From Psychrobacter sp. 4Dc (GTDB taxonomy: Bacteria; Pseudomonadota; Gammaproteobacteria; Pseudomonadales; Moraxellaceae), in the NCBI RefSeq assembly GCF_002836715.1, contig NZ_PJAT01000088.1, forward strand, positions 1 through 48,714: a stretch of 48,714 nt of DNA. Direction: 5' to 3'. Under the pieces are notes generated by a model, which saw nothing but the letters and a program-made list of their open reading frames with translations, made no database searches and was not told the DNA's origin. Position numbers and translations under genes: made by a program. Numbering within the stretch: position 1 is the first letter of the stretch; each line of letters starts with the position of its first letter. Below, one piece after another: positions 36,990 to 44,964 of this stretch.

Positions 36990-37370
36990 ATGAATGTTTC
37001 TATCAGTGGTCATCATATCAGCGTTACAGAAGCTATGGACACAGCAGTACGCGAGAAGCTTGAAAAAGTAGAGCGTCACTTCGATCAGATACAAAGTATT
37101 CAAGTGATTTTATCGTTAGACAATAGCGGTGCTAGCGACGGCGGTAAAAAGAGCCACAAAGCTGAAGCAATTATGCGTGTCTCGGGTCAAGAAATGTTTG
37201 TCCAAGCGTATGAAGATGATATGTATAAAGCCATTAACGAGATGGCAGACAAGCTAGATAGACAAGTACGTAAGTACAAAACCCGTCAAGAGCGCAAAAA
37301 GACTCAGGGTGCAGGACGCGATAGTCGCTATCAGGATCTAACCCCTGCAGAAGCAGTACCAGCGGCATAG
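36990..37370 (+). CDS. hpf: Ribosome hibernation-promoting factor
   Basis: A 126-residue HPF/RaiA-family protein that binds the 30S decoding region and promotes 100S dimers or idle 70S ribosomes in stationary phase. NVSISGHHISVTEAMDTAVREKL is split in the usual way by the first strand and helix; the basic second helix is MADKLDRQVRKYKTRQERKK. The tail after residue 105 (GRDSRYQDLTPAEAVPAA) is longer than in E. coli HPF but far shorter than the dimerisation domain of long HPF. Its place after rpoN is typical. A terminator follows about 100 bases later. Confidence 0.93.
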   Translation: MNVSISGHHISVTEAMDTAVREKLEKVERHFDQIQSIQVILSLDNSGASDGGKKSHKAEAIMRVSGQEMFVQAYEDDMYKAINEMADKLDRQVRKYKTRQERKKTQGAGRDSRYQDLTPAEAVPAA

Positions 37371-37472
37371 TTCGAGTTTAAAAATTTGAACACTATCGTT
37401 ACAAGCTAGTGAAAGCAGACTAAGAGAATAAAAAATTTATAAGTAGCTGCTGCATTATTTTGTAATTGACAT

Positions 37473-37513
37473 AAAAAAAGACCTCTAACGTGTAATACGT
37501 TGAGGTCTTTTTT
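37473..37513. terminator. Bidirectional terminator between hpf and thiS
   Basis: AAAAAAAGACCTCtAACGT and ACGTTGAGGTCTTTTTT form a long stem with one bulged base and a five-base loop, with A- and T-runs on both ends. Confidence 0.85.
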
Positions 37514-37591
37514 ATCATTAGTAAATTTAGTTAGTAAACTTAGAACGAAAATGAACTAGCTGTCAGCTCAACCTTATCTATCTAAACATTG

Positions 37592-37792
37592 TTAACCGCC
37601 GCCGACGGCTTGTACTACTTCGATATTCATACCTTCTACAATACGTAGTTGAGCAAGCTCGCTCTTTGGCATCAACTCGCCGTCTACTTCTACAGCGTAA
37701 CGACCCTGACTAAGACCAAGCTCATTGATAACCAGTTGTACAGTCTGATGAGTGGTTTGCAAGCTTTTACCATTGACACTAATGGTGCTCAT
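37592..37792 (-). CDS. thiS: Sulfur carrier protein ThiS
   Basis: A 66-residue ubiquitin-like protein. The start STISVNGKSLQTT is a beta-grasp strand pair and the C-terminus ends in AVGGG, the tail that ThiF adenylates and that becomes a thiocarboxylate to donate sulfur to the thiazole of thiamin. A partner thiG, normally adjacent, is not present in this window; the gene stands alone between hpf and DUF423. No TPP riboswitch was recognised in the 127 bases upstream. The family call is good; alternatives such as a MoaD-like carrier are less likely given length. Confidence 0.87.
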   Translation of the reverse strand: MSTISVNGKSLQTTHQTVQLVINELGLSQGRYAVEVDGELMPKSELAQLRIVEGMNIEVVQAVGGG

Positions 37793-37919
37793 ATTAAATA
37801 CTCCCTACTAAATTAAAATTCCTGTTTATCCACTATTCACTACGTATCTTTTGTTTTGTTACTGATAGTTCGTCGCAGCTAATGCAAAGAGCTAAAACTT
37901 ACAACAACTATTAAACAGC

Positions 37920-38294
37920 TCAGCTAACTGAGTCCTTCAATCGAAAGGCGGAAATGGCAAGCCATAGCCAACCTGCAATCATAAGAACGCCGCCAATAGG
38001 CGTAATCGCACCGAACCAGCGCGGTGCACCAAGCGTCATGGCATACAAACTACCAGCAAAAATGATAATACCAATTTGTAGTAACCAAGCAGTCGTCTGA
38101 GTAATATATTTTAAACGAATTAGCAGACCGACAAGCAATAATCCTAGCGTATGTACGAACAAATACAGCGTTGCCGTATGCCACCATTCAAGTTGTTGGA
38201 TGCTGACGCGGCCTTCTAAACCATGCGCACCAAACGCGCCCAGAGCAACAGCAATAGCCATATTAACTGCGGCAATACCGATCCAATTTAACAT
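37920..38294 (-). CDS. DUF423 membrane protein (YgdD family)
   Basis: A 124-residue inner-membrane protein with four hydrophobic helices. The family motif AVALGAFGAHGLEGR is at residues 15-29, followed by a WHTATLYLFVHTLGLL helix and FAGSLYAMTLG, as in E. coli YgdD. The function of the family is unknown. It begins 24 bases after the rpoH stop on the same strand, so it may be transcribed with rpoH. Confidence 0.9.
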   Translation of the reverse strand: MLNWIGIAAVNMAIAVALGAFGAHGLEGRVSIQQLEWWHTATLYLFVHTLGLLLVGLLIRLKYITQTTAWLLQIGIIIFAGSLYAMTLGAPRWFGAITPIGGVLMIAGWLWLAISAFRLKDSVS

Positions 38295-38318
38295 TGAACA
38301 ACTCGTATCATCTTAAGG

Positions 38319-39344
38319 CTACTGAATATCATCTGGCAAAATTACACTATCAATGGTCATCGCATCACGAATCTTGTCCATGGCATTCTTTTCAATCTGA
38401 CGGACTCGTTCAGCTGAGATAGAGTAAACCGCAGCTAACTCATGCAAAGTAGATTTTTGCTCAGACAACCAACGCTGCTCAACAATATCACGTGAACGAT
38501 CATCTAAAGTACCCATAGCAGCGATAAGTGCTGATGAGTTATTTTCTTCCCAATCTGCTTCCTCTAACTGCTCAGCTGGATCGATACCGTCTTCCAAAAA
38601 TAGCTGAGGTGCGTAGCGACCATCATCATCGTCGCTTGACTGCGCCTCAAACGAAGCGTCATAAGAGGTTAGACGTGATTCCATCTCTAACACTTGCTTG
38701 CGTGTGACATTCAAGTCATTAGCGATAGCATCTGCTTCTTCTAGTGTCAGCTGATTATTGGTCTTCTTAAGGCTACGCAAGTTAAAGAACAGTTTACGAT
38801 GAGCCTTGGTGGTCGCAACTTTGACGATACGCCAGTTGCGAATCACGAACTCATGAATTTCAGCTTTAATCCAATGTACGGCAAAGGATACCAAACGTAC
38901 GCCTTTATTCGGGTCAAAACGTTTGACTGCTTTCATTAATCCTAAGTTACCTTCTTGGATTAAATCTGCTTGCGGCAATCCGTAACCCGAGTAGCTACGC
39001 GCGATATGAATTACAAAGCGTAGATGCGACATCACTAGTAGACGAGCGGCTTCGACATCACCTTCATCATAATAGCGATGTGCCAGCTCTTGCTCTTGCA
39101 CTGGCGTCAAAATAGGAATTTGATGGACAGTATTGATATACGCACCCAAGTTGACCCCTGGCGCTGACAAGTGAGTTGGCATAGCTGGTACCAAGTCGCG
39201 CGTACTGGTATTGCCCAATGTACTCGCGTCATAAGGTGGTCGCTGAGCCGCGGCCTTTAATGCAGCATCGCGTGCATCATTTTTTATAGGAGCTGAGCCA
39301 TCTTTTTTATTTGTATTTACAGCATCAGTAGAAGTATTAGCCAT
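38319..39344 (-). CDS. rpoH: RNA polymerase sigma-32 factor
   Basis: The heat-shock sigma factor, 341 residues. Region 2 contains SHLRFVIHIARSYSGYGLPQ and ADLIQEGNLGLMKAVKRFDP; the sigma-32-specific RpoH box RKLFFNLR follows; region 4 ends in a helix-turn-helix (TLHELAAVYSISAERVRQIE). I start at 39344, where AAGGTC precedes the ATG by seven bases; ten more open codons lie upstream. The N-terminal 60 residues are Ala/Asp/Thr-rich and longer than in E. coli RpoH. DUF423 follows in the same direction. RpoH levels in relatives are set by mRNA structure and proteolysis; neither can be judged here. Confidence 0.96.
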   Translation of the reverse strand: MANTSTDAVNTNKKDGSAPIKNDARDAALKAAAQRPPYDASTLGNTSTRDLVPAMPTHLSAPGVNLGAYINTVHQIPILTPVQEQELAHRYYDEGDVEAARLLVMSHLRFVIHIARSYSGYGLPQADLIQEGNLGLMKAVKRFDPNKGVRLVSFAVHWIKAEIHEFVIRNWRIVKVATTKAHRKLFFNLRSLKKTNNQLTLEEADAIANDLNVTRKQVLEMESRLTSYDASFEAQSSDDDDGRYAPQLFLEDGIDPAEQLEEADWEENNSSALIAAMGTLDDRSRDIVEQRWLSEQKSTLHELAAVYSISAERVRQIEKNAMDKIRDAMTIDSVILPDDIQ

Positions 39345-39422
39345 ATTCTTGACCTTGGTTAAATAGTTAAGCAAATAGTCAGATAAAAATCTTTATGATT
39401 TGATTGTAAAGGATAGCAGCGC

Positions 39423-39878
39423 TTAGTTGCTATCAGTTTTGGTAATGATGAAGTGATATATTGTAGCGAAACGCTGTAATGATGTGCCATCAACTGACGA
39501 ATGGTCAGTAATTTCATTGACCACTAGCTCTAAATAATTTGCCGACTGTGATTGCTGACTTTGTCTACAAAACGCTGTGATATCAGCTTGCGAGTTAGGG
39601 TCGGTTGCAACCACGTACAGTGATTCGCCAACTGTTACGTCACGTAATGCGACCTTAGTTTTTAACAATGGCATCGGACATGCAAGACCGCGTCCATCAA
39701 CGAAACCTTTTATATTTAGTTCAGATTGCGCTGTAGCTACATCATCTGAGTTATGACTTTCAGTCGGTAGCAGCTCTAGTAAACTTGCAATATCGTTCTG
39801 CTGTGCATCAGTCAAATTCGCTGATAACTGTATAAAGTGCGACACACGTTCGATGACTAATTCACTAGCAGCGGGCAT
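39423..39878 (-). CDS. TusA-like sulfurtransferase domain protein
   Basis: A 151-residue protein with a TusA/SirA/YedF domain (about residues 55-125). The signature CPMP in VDGRGLACPMPLLKTKVAL supplies the persulfide-carrying cysteine, followed by GESLYVVATDPNSQADITAFC. An extra 50 residues at the N-terminus (a Gln/Leu/Ser-rich helical part) and 25 at the C-terminus make it about twice the length of plain TusA. Members shuttle sulfur for tRNA thiolation or cofactor synthesis; which pathway is served here is unknown. AAGGTT precedes the ATG by six bases. It lies upstream of rpoH on the same strand. Confidence 0.85.
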   Translation of the reverse strand: MPAASELVIERVSHFIQLSANLTDAQQNDIASLLELLPTESHNSDDVATAQSELNIKGFVDGRGLACPMPLLKTKVALRDVTVGESLYVVATDPNSQADITAFCRQSQQSQSANYLELVVNEITDHSSVDGTSLQRFATIYHFIITKTDSN

Positions 39879-40299
39879 AACTTAAACCTTGTAGATATCT
39901 ATATTTTAATTTGTTCTATTAGCAATAGGCTTTGATATCGAGTACGAACATGATCCATCAATCATAGATTATGAGGTCGTCATCACAGTCACCTAAACCT
40001 ACTATCATTGTTGCTTATTATACCAAATAGCTAATGTATAGTTGCAGTTGAATATAATCAACGCTGCGTTCGGTTCATTAGAATCATATAACTAAGAGTT
40101 GTACGATTAGCAGTTGCCCGATTAAGTGTTATACGTTTGAGATTTACTGCACAAATAATAGCCCAATGAATAATTACACAGCCATGTTGCGCAATCGTGA
40201 CGGGTGGCTAAGTTATTGGTAGTTAAGTGCATTGTAGAATTGACCTTGGATAAACAAGCTCGTATAGTCGAAAAGACGTCGTCAATCATCTTATAGGAT
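39879..40299. other. Intergenic region upstream of the M48 protease gene
   Basis: 421 bases between divergent genes with no ORF of gene character. It contains a degenerate 15-bp tandem repeat and presumably both promoters. Confidence 0.45.
40092..40135. repeat. 15-bp degenerate tandem repeat, three copies
   Basis: CTAAGAGTTGTACG, ATTAGCAGTTGCCCG and ATTAAGTGTTATACG. Units share ATTAxxxGTTxxxCG. Confidence 0.65.
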
Positions 40300-41988
40300 A
40301 TGCACTTGTACCACGCTCATAGAACGAAGCGACCCGACAGTAATAACTCTTTAGTAGCCAAAAACTCTGTAGGCTTGCCACTCATGCTGTCTAAGCAAAA
40401 AGGTAAACGTCATTTCATGAGTGTAGCTTTGCCAAATAGTATCAAGGTAGGACTATCAATGATGCTGCTAGCCATGGCCAGCGGTGCATATAGTCGTGAG
40501 AGCCAAATGCTGCCATTGGCTGATAGCTCGTGGCAAGTCACAGATCCGCAAACGCTAGATCTACCAAATCTGCGCGGACAAGGCTTGAGCTTTGCTGAGC
40601 AATATCAGAATAAAATGCTTGGTGAATGGTCATTACAGAATATCAATGGCCGCGTCAGAATGGAGCATGATCCTTGGGTACAAGAAACGATAAAAGACAT
40701 GACATGGCGTCTCAATGCCCAAGCTCGTCAGCAAGCACCGCTTGGCGTTGTTATCATTGATAATCCTAGTATTAATGCCTTTGCAGCGCCTGGTGGCGTA
40801 ATCGGTATCAATACTGGGACGATACTGTCAGCTAGTAGCATGGATGAGCTGGCAAGCGTTGTCGCGCATGAAGTTGCGCATATCAGTCAACGGCATTACG
40901 AAAGCGGCGCTGACGAACGTAAAAAAGCCTTGCTGATGCAGCTAGGCGGTATGCTAGCTGCGATTGCTGCCTCAGCTGTCGATGGTGATGCCGCTGCGGC
41001 TGTGATGATGGGCAGTCAGACAGCCTCTATGAATAGCAGCATGGCGTTTAGCCGTAGTAACGAACGCGAGGCTGACCGAGTAGGGATGCAGATTATGACC
41101 CAAGCGGGTTATGATCCTCGGGCGATGCCACGGTTCTTTGCCACGATGAATCAACAGAGTCAGTTAAATCAAGTTGAGAATCAATTCTTACCGAGCTTTG
41201 TACGCTCACATCCTCTGAGTAATGAGCGGTTGAGCGAGTCACAAAGTCGCGCTCAGCAATATCCAACGCTCTCATTGAGCCAACAGCAGCGCCATCAAGC
41301 ATTGTTTGATTTACTGTATTGGCGTGTGCAAGCGACTGGTAAACATGCCTCTGAAGTCACGCTGACAACGGCTGCTAAAAACAGTCTTGGAGCTAAACTT
41401 GCGCTAATGCATTGGTATGGAGAGCAGCAACGCTTTACAGATGCTAATAAGGTATTGGCTGAGATAAATGCGTTATCAAGCACACAGCGTCAGAGTTTAG
41501 AGCCTTTATTGTCGATTACCCACAGTCAGCTATTGAGTGAACAAGGAAAATGGCAACAAACCGTAGATGTCTTAGAGAGTCAACAGCGCCTATATCCTGA
41601 GCGCCGTGATTTACGTCTTTATCTGGCCGAAGCACTGACTAACAGTAATCAGCCGATAAAAGCCCAAGCGCTGTTAAAACCACTAACAGAACAGCAGCCA
41701 AGCGACCGTTATGCATGGCAAAGCTTGCAACTTGCCAATGAAAAACTTGCTAAGACCACCACGTCACCACAATTAGCCAATATCGCGACGATTAATGCAT
41801 TGCGCTATCGCAGTTATGATCAGCTATGGAATGGGCGCTATGAGAGTGCGCTGACCTCTTTGACACAGGCCAAACAATTGACGGAAAATCTGCAAACTAC
41901 AGATCAGGCCAATAGTGCGCGTCCGTTATTGGCTAATATTAATGCAGAACTCAAAGCAATAAAAACCGCCCAAGACTTTAAGCCTTAG
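40300..41988 (+). CDS. Periplasmic M48-family metalloprotease with TPR-like tail (BepA-like)
   Basis: A 562-residue protein with a zinc-protease domain: HEVAH (H190, E191, H194) in ASVVAHEVAHISQRH, and the third ligand E257 in SNEREADRVG. VIIDNPSINAFAAPGGVIGINTG precedes it, as in BepA/YfgC, an outer-membrane assembly protease. The C-terminal 230 residues are helical and TPR-like (repeated ALxxLxxAKxL patterns). The signal peptide is SIKVGLSMMLLAMASGAYS, so translation more likely starts at an internal Met (29 or 40, i.e. 40384 or 40417) than at 40300, where the AGGA is too close. BepA is the closest match I recognise. Confidence 0.86.
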   Translation: MHLYHAHRTKRPDSNNSLVAKNSVGLPLMLSKQKGKRHFMSVALPNSIKVGLSMMLLAMASGAYSRESQMLPLADSSWQVTDPQTLDLPNLRGQGLSFAEQYQNKMLGEWSLQNINGRVRMEHDPWVQETIKDMTWRLNAQARQQAPLGVVIIDNPSINAFAAPGGVIGINTGTILSASSMDELASVVAHEVAHISQRHYESGADERKKALLMQLGGMLAAIAASAVDGDAAAAVMMGSQTASMNSSMAFSRSNEREADRVGMQIMTQAGYDPRAMPRFFATMNQQSQLNQVENQFLPSFVRSHPLSNERLSESQSRAQQYPTLSLSQQQRHQALFDLLYWRVQATGKHASEVTLTTAAKNSLGAKLALMHWYGEQQRFTDANKVLAEINALSSTQRQSLEPLLSITHSQLLSEQGKWQQTVDVLESQQRLYPERRDLRLYLAEALTNSNQPIKAQALLKPLTEQQPSDRYAWQSLQLANEKLAKTTTSPQLANIATINALRYRSYDQLWNGRYESALTSLTQAKQLTENLQTTDQANSARPLLANINAELKAIKTAQDFKP

Positions 41989-42030
41989 ACGGTTATTTGT
42001 ACAGATTAGCCTGCCAATCAATAGCAAGTG

Positions 42031-42480
42031 CTAGCCTTGTAGCGCTTCTTTGACCATTTTAGAAATCAAAGCAGGATCAGCACGGCCAGCTGTTTTATTC
42101 TTCAAAACACCCATGACGCTACCCATATCACGCATAGACGTAGCACCTTGCTCAGCGATTTCAGCATTTACCAATGCCATGATCTCGTCTTGATTCATTT
42201 GCTGCGGCATAAACTCGTTGATGATATCAATCTCAAACTGCTCTTTGGTAGCCAAGTCATCACGGCCATTTTCTGTAAAGATAGTTAGTGACTCTTGACG
42301 CTGTTTTAGCTGTTTTTGCAAAACTTCTAATACTTGGGCATCATCAAGTTCTGTCTGACGGTCAATCTCGATTTGTTTCACTACTGACTGTACATTGCGC
42401 AGTACTTTGACGCGCTCAAGCTCACGAGCTTTCATTGAAACTTTGATATTATCTGATAACGTCTGTTTAAGTTGGCTCAC
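42031..42480 (-). CDS. GatB/YqeY domain protein
   Basis: A 149-residue protein of the YqeY family, related to the tail domain of the GatB amidotransferase subunit. LKQTLSDNIKVSMKARELER and VLRNVQSVVKQIEID are the N-terminal helices; GAxSMRDMGxVMGxLKxKxAGRADxxLxSxxVKxxL-type spacing ends the protein. The start codon is GTG, supported by AAGGAT eight bases upstream. It follows rpsU on the same strand, the usual position before dnaG in other bacteria; dnaG is not here. It may affect tRNA-dependent amidation, but its role is not established. Confidence 0.92.
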   Translation of the reverse strand: MSQLKQTLSDNIKVSMKARELERVKVLRNVQSVVKQIEIDRQTELDDAQVLEVLQKQLKQRQESLTIFTENGRDDLATKEQFEIDIINEFMPQQMNQDEIMALVNAEIAEQGATSMRDMGSVMGVLKNKTAGRADPALISKMVKEALQG

Positions 42481-42608
42481 TGCTATTATCCTTATCGATC
42501 TGTTAAATGCTATTCGTTAGAGGTCGTTTGTTAAATTTTAGAACAAAACCTGCTGATAGTGGTTTTAATAAAAAATTATGTCAGCAGTAATAACAAAAAT
42601 TGTAGCAT

Positions 42609-42646
42609 AAAAAACGCCACTGATATCGATTGATAACAGTGGCGTT
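42609..42646 (-). terminator. Terminator between rpsU and yqeY-like gene
   Basis: AACGCCACTG and CAGTGGCGTT form a ten-base stem; A residues on the left give a T-run on the minus strand. It lies about 37 bases after the rpsU stop and may attenuate transcription into the next gene. Confidence 0.8.
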
Positions 42647-42682
42647 AGTGTAGCGCTTGTACTTAGCTAATCAGATTACTGA

Positions 42683-42898
42683 TTAGTACATACGAGTGGT
42701 ACGAATAGTTTCGCGTTGTAACTTCTTCTTATAACGCTTTACGGCAGCAGCTTTTTTACGCTTACGTACTTGCGTTGGTTTTTCATAAAACTCACGCTTA
42801 CGTACGTCTGATAATACACCAGCTTTTTCACAAGCACGTTTGAAACGACGGATAGCGATATCAACTGGTTCGTTTTCTTTAACCTTAACTGCAGGCAT
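42683..42898 (-). CDS. rpsU: 30S ribosomal protein bS21
   Basis: A 71-residue, highly basic protein. [20 protein letters not shown] opens it and [20 protein letters not shown] ends its conserved part, as in all gammaproteobacterial S21. It sits near the 3' end of 16S rRNA and helps initiation. GGAG is six bases before the ATG. rpsU divergent from tsaD is the ancestral order in this class; here the gap between them has been widened to about 2 kb by the MITE and two lipoprotein genes. Confidence 0.98.
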
Positions 42899-43223
42899 GA
42901 AGACTCCTCGATTAGGATGAGATATAAGGGCATTAGTTTGGCTGTGTATTAGTATTTAGCCGTAATATCTCAAGATTACAGGCATCAGCTCAAACTAGGA
43001 CAATTCTCACGCATTAGCGTAAGGGCAGGTATTTTAGTAAAAAATACCAACAAAGTCAATGATTTTAAGCATTTATTGCCGATAAGGTATTCAATTAGAT
43101 AGCTATTTGAATTTGGCTCTCAAACTATGAATTCGACATATATGCAACGCTTTATCAATAAAAAACCCCTACCGTCTATAACGGTTTGATTGGAGTTTAT
43201 GCTATGATAATTCCCATATTATA
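42899..43223. other. Intergenic region between rpsU and the MITE
   Basis: 325 bases with no ORF, containing the rpsU promoter region (minus) and a likely plus-strand promoter at 43200-43208. The palindrome ACCGTCTATAACGGT lies at 43171-43185. Confidence 0.45.
43200..43208 (+). promoter_or_regulatory. Extended -10 promoter just before the MITE
   Basis: TGC-TATGAT, identical to the candidate before lptM. Transcription would begin near 43215, about nine bases before the left end of the MITE, so the element would be transcribed as leader of the lipoprotein gene at 43597. Confidence 0.45.
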
Positions 43224-43548
43224 GGGTCTATTGAACATGCAAATATTAGGTCTGCTGATGGCTAAAGTTACACCAAACTAGGCGAAAACCGACGATAATG
43301 TCGAGACCTTAGCTAGGTTTTCAACAACGGTTGGGGTAATTTTAGCATCAGCCTTGAGAACGGATCGAGCAAAGCACTGCTTTGCCCGTTCGCAAGGCAA
43401 GAGCTGTGCTCGAGTGGAGGACAGTACTCTTTTTTGTCAATATATGGCGAAATAATTTAACCTAGAATGACTAGGCTTCAACAATTTCACTGCATATTGT
43501 CTAAAAAATAGTGACTGCCAGCACCACATTTGAAAGTTCAATAGACCC
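43224..43548. mobile_element. MITE-like foldback element with TA target duplication
   Basis: A 325-bp non-coding element. Its ends are 21-bp inverted repeats matching at 19 positions; the outer 13 bases, GGGTCTATTGAAC, are perfect. TA lies directly outside both ends (43222-43223 and 43549-43550), a target-site duplication. A subterminal pair, CTGATGGCTAAAGTTAC and GTAATTTTAGCATCAG, is also inverted. Internally GAACGG, GCAAAGCA, TGCTTTGC and CCGTTC form a nested hairpin (43358-43391). No transposase is encoded. TA targeting is seen in IS630/Tc1-type and some IS5-family elements, so the parental transposase is undetermined. Confidence 0.88.
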
Positions 43549-43596
43549 TAGTAAGCCTATGAACCGTTTTGTGTGTATTTTATTGAGGATGTTGGA

Positions 43597-43971
43597 ATGA
43601 AAAAAACAGTATTTAACACGGCATTAAGCACGGCACTTATCGTAGCTTTAGGTGTGAGCGTGAGCGCTTGTAGTGGCGGCGAAGAGCATGAAGAAGTAAT
43701 GGCAATCGATCGCGTTGACGAAGCTGCTGAACTTGCCATCAAAAATGCGCCGCCAGCTGAAGAAATGGAGTTCCCAGAGACAGCACCAATGCCAGCAGCT
43801 GATGCAGCGGGTACAGAAGCTGGCGGTACAGCTACTGCCGAAGCAGGAACGGCTGACGCTGATACTGCAGAAGAAGCAGCAGCTACCGATAGTACGGATA
43901 CAGCCGCTGCCCCTACTGACAGCGCTGATATGGCGGCTACTGACGACACAGCTGTAGCCACTGCTGAGTAA
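43597..43971 (+). CDS. Acidic Ala/Thr/Glu-rich lipoprotein
   Basis: A 124-residue lipoprotein with signal KKTVFNTALSTALIVALGVSVSAC, cysteine in VSAC. The mature part is low-complexity: Ala, Glu, Thr and Asp with Pro (EAGGTATAEAGTADADTAEEAAATDSTDTAA in pieces), no folded domain visible. I start at 43597, where GAGG lies eight bases upstream; the frame is open eight codons further. It resembles the signal and linker of the cytochrome lipoprotein that follows 125 bases later. It may be a disordered periplasmic tether; function unknown. Its leader probably contains the MITE. Confidence 0.72.
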   Translation: MKKTVFNTALSTALIVALGVSVSACSGGEEHEEVMAIDRVDEAAELAIKNAPPAEEMEFPETAPMPAADAAGTEAGGTATAEAGTADADTAEEAAATDSTDTAAAPTDSADMAATDDTAVATAE

Positions 43972-44096
43972 TTTAGTGGTCAATTGACCATTAGCTCAAT
44001 GGGCTATTAAACAGTCATTAGTCATATATGTAAGTACTTTAAACTGATATAACGCATCACTAATTGATTACAGACTGATTAAGTAAGGGTAAAACT

Positions 44097-44621
44097 ATGA
44101 TTGATATACAACCGTATATGAACAAGCTGAAATTGTCTGTGATCGGCATGAGCGTGGTATTTGCCGTGAGTGCTTGTAGCGGAGATAACACAGCCACTGA
44201 AGAGTCTACAGCAGCCAATGAACCTGCTACCGCTATAGAAGAGACAGCTGTAGCAGAAACCGAAGGCACGACGCCTGAGTCTGTGGTTGATCCAGAATCA
44301 GAAGCAGCAACAGAGTCTGCCGACATAGTAGATGACGCAGTAGCAACACCTGAAACTGATTCTGAGCCTGAAGTGTTGGCAGCAGATGCAGGTGCCAAAC
44401 TGTATGAATCAAACTGTCAGGTTTGTCATGCTGCAGGTTTGCTCGATGCGCCAAAATATGGTGATACAGCGGCTTGGTCAGCTCGTCTAACCAAAGATAA
44501 AGAGACGTTGTACATGCACTCGGCTAAAGGCTTTAATAAAATGCCAGCGCAAGCGGTAAACGGTGTCAGCGAAGCACAAGTTAAAGCGGCTGTTGATTAT
44601 ATGCTAGCGTCGGTAAGCTGA
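44097..44621 (+). CDS. Membrane-anchored cytochrome c5-like lipoprotein
   Basis: A 174-residue protein with three parts: a lipoprotein signal ending in AVSAC, an acidic Glu/Thr/Ala/Pro-rich linker of about 70 residues, and a class I cytochrome c domain from about residue 97. The heme site is CQVCH, and the axial methionine is in FNKMPAQ. ADAGAKLYESNCQVCHAAG and the WSARLTKDKETLYMHSAKG stretch match cytochrome c5 / c555-type domains. It would shuttle electrons in the periplasm while tethered to a membrane, perhaps to a terminal oxidase or reductase. AGGG lies eight bases before the ATG at 44097. The partner is not in this window. Confidence 0.88.
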   Translation: MIDIQPYMNKLKLSVIGMSVVFAVSACSGDNTATEESTAANEPATAIEETAVAETEGTTPESVVDPESEAATESADIVDDAVATPETDSEPEVLAADAGAKLYESNCQVCHAAGLLDAPKYGDTAAWSARLTKDKETLYMHSAKGFNKMPAQAVNGVSEAQVKAAVDYMLASVS

Positions 44622-44666
44622 TACGATATATATAGAGTATGTCAGCTATTGAAATTTGCTAAACTG

Positions 44667-44699
44667 GCCGTCATTGTGACTGACAATGACGGTCTTTTT
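44667..44699 (+). terminator. Terminator after the cytochrome gene
   Basis: GCCGTCATTGT and ACAATGACGGT form an 11-base stem around a short loop, followed by CTTTTT. Confidence 0.85.
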
Positions 44700-44964
44700 A
44701 TGCACGTTTTTTGTCATGCCAGTCTGAGAATATACAGCTGTATTAAGCGAATTCGAGATAGTGTGTGGCTGATTGTATTATAGTCGGTGAACTACTAAAC
44801 CGCTACGGCGTTACCCTCCTTAGATGTACTACTTGTACAATCTGCAGTCGGCTGCCTTGTACTCATTTTAGAGTTCTTTGACTATAGTTATCCAATTTCT
44901 CAAAATGATGTAAGATAAAAGTGCGACAAAAATAGCACGAAAACGAAAGTATAAAGGCAAAAGT

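Noticed and set aside
37793..37919. TPP riboswitch before thiS
   Set aside because: No CUGAGA-type conserved core or pairing elements were found.
43557..43961. 134-codon minus-strand frame rich in Ala, Ser and Val
   Set aside because: It is the antisense of the low-complexity lipoprotein gene; the skewed composition keeps the opposite frame open.
44060..44398. 112-codon minus-strand Ser/Ala-rich frame opposite the cytochrome gene
   Set aside because: Antisense shadow of the acidic linker, no ribosome-binding site, no family resemblance.
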